Assembly (NCBI GenBank): GCA_946478635.1
Contig: CAMLCX010000056.1
Coordinates: 1 to 15,446 of the forward strand
DNA from: an uncultured Pseudomonadota bacterium
GTDB lineage: Bacteria > Desulfobacterota_B > Binatia > UBA9968
Length of the DNA: 15,446 nt
Direction of reading: 5' to 3'
Both the position numbers and the translations under genes were made by a program. Of the stretch, positions 15,144-15,446 are shown in pieces (position 1 is the first letter of the stretch; every line of letters begins with the position of its first letter). The notes beneath the pieces were generated by a model. The model was given only the letters and a program-made list of their open reading frames with translations, searched no databases and had not been told where the DNA came from.

Positions 15144-15177
15144 TAGGAAAATCCCTTCACGTAGGGGAAACTCCTAC
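15144..15177. repeat. two tandem dyads, 18 bp apart
   Basis: AGG-N6-CCT (15145-15156) and GTAGGG-GAAAC-TCCTAC (15161-15177, 6 bp with one G-T pair) are imperfect copies of the same TAGG...CCT plan, 18 bp apart. They lie about 100 and 125 bases before the predicted start at the sigma-54-like promoter 15250-15266, and about 220-255 bases upstream of the cyclase start on the other strand. Tandem spacing near two helix turns suggests a protein binding site. The second dyad is followed by AATCATTATTTT, so a weak terminator for + strand transcription is the alternative. Confidence 0.35.
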
Positions 15178-15249
15178 AATCATTATTTTCCCGGCGGGTT
15201 TGTGACTCCAAGTTTCCTTGCAAAATCAACATATTAACTTCGTAAACCT

Positions 15250-15266
15250 TTGGCACGTGCCTTGTT
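15250..15266 (+). promoter_or_regulatory. candidate sigma-54 (-24/-12) promoter pointing off the right edge
   Basis: TTGGCACG-TGCC-TTGTT has a perfect -24 box and TTG at the right spacing; only the C at -12 is replaced by T. The start would be near 15277. It includes the 10-bp palindrome GGCACGTGCC (15252-15261), which could instead be a repressor or activator half of its own. Downstream, no sizeable gene begins inside the window. Confidence 0.4.
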
Positions 15267-15446
15267 ACCATAGATACAACGCGAGGGGTCACCAACATCA
15301 GAAGCATTGTCTCTTGTGGAAGCGGCCCGCAAGCCGGATGTTTGCTTGAGGCAGGCGTACTTCGTCACGGGCGCAGGATACGAGATCCTAATGCGGGAGA
15401 GCGTGAAGTTCGCTGGATTAAATAAATATCTACGCGCGGCTTGAGT

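Larger units (their letters stand above)
14922..15446. other. 525-base region without a convincing gene
   Basis: Apart from the tandem dyads and the promoter candidate, the region has only short open frames whose composition looks non-coding, such as 14978-15205 (+) and 14926-15123 (-). A frame open from 15274 to 15444 (+) could give a peptide of about 46 residues from TTG 15307, without a well-placed SD. The AT-rich stretch 15219-15250 upstream of the promoter candidate is compatible with a bending or IHF site. Confidence 0.4.

Noticed and set aside
14978..15205. 75-codon + strand frame upstream of cdaA
   Set aside because: No SD, non-coding composition, crosses the tandem dyads, no family recognised.
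1..15446. CRISPR array, insertion sequence, tRNA or rRNA
   Set aside because: No regularly spaced repeats, transposase, terminal inverted repeats or tRNA/rRNA-like segments were seen.

Overview
The window is a GC-rich bacterial chromosome segment with few gaps between genes. It looks like an uncultured Gram-negative lineage, perhaps Deltaproteobacteria in the broad sense (Desulfobacterota, Myxococcota, Binatota or similar). The grounds are the style of the proteins (large dCache-PAS-GAF histidine kinase, TreS-maltokinase fusion, CdaA with a fused YbbR-like tail) and three -24/-12 (sigma-54-like) promoter candidates. This placement is inference; no rRNA or other marker gene is present.

Layout. 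Bases 1-493 hold no convincing gene, but contain two nested inverted repeats and a good sigma-54-type promoter candidate. A stand-alone receiver-domain response regulator (494-925) and a large membrane sensor histidine kinase (992-3808) follow on the + strand. After a gap of about 200 bases comes a four-gene + strand run: glgB (branching enzyme), glgX/treX (debranching enzyme), glgE (maltosyltransferase) and a fused treS-maltokinase gene. The last three are tightly coupled: glgX/glgE are adjacent or overlapping depending on the start chosen, and glgE/treS-mak overlap by 4 bases. A convergent - strand gene (14921-13734) encodes a membrane diadenylate cyclase (CdaA type) with a C-terminal YbbR-like domain. 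The last 525 bases have no convincing gene but carry tandem dyads and another sigma-54-like promoter pointing off the right edge.

How it works together. TreS interconverts trehalose and maltose, the fused maltokinase makes maltose-1-phosphate, GlgE polymerises that into alpha-1,4-glucan, GlgB adds alpha-1,6 branches and GlgX/TreX removes them. This is a complete GlgE route from trehalose to branched glucan. No glgC, glgA, glgP, malQ, treY or treZ lies in the window. The two-component genes just upstream may control this storage/osmolyte pathway, and the c-di-AMP synthase next door belongs to a signalling system known elsewhere to control osmolyte and turgor homeostasis. Both regulatory links are inferred from neighbourhood only.

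All six main genes are intact, with their catalytic residues present. The oddities are: a serine in place of the last arginine of the cyclase RHR motif; a perfect Shine-Dalgarno followed by a hairpin upstream of glgB with no ordinary start codon behind it; and GTAGG/CCTAC dyads upstream of two of the sigma-54-like promoters.
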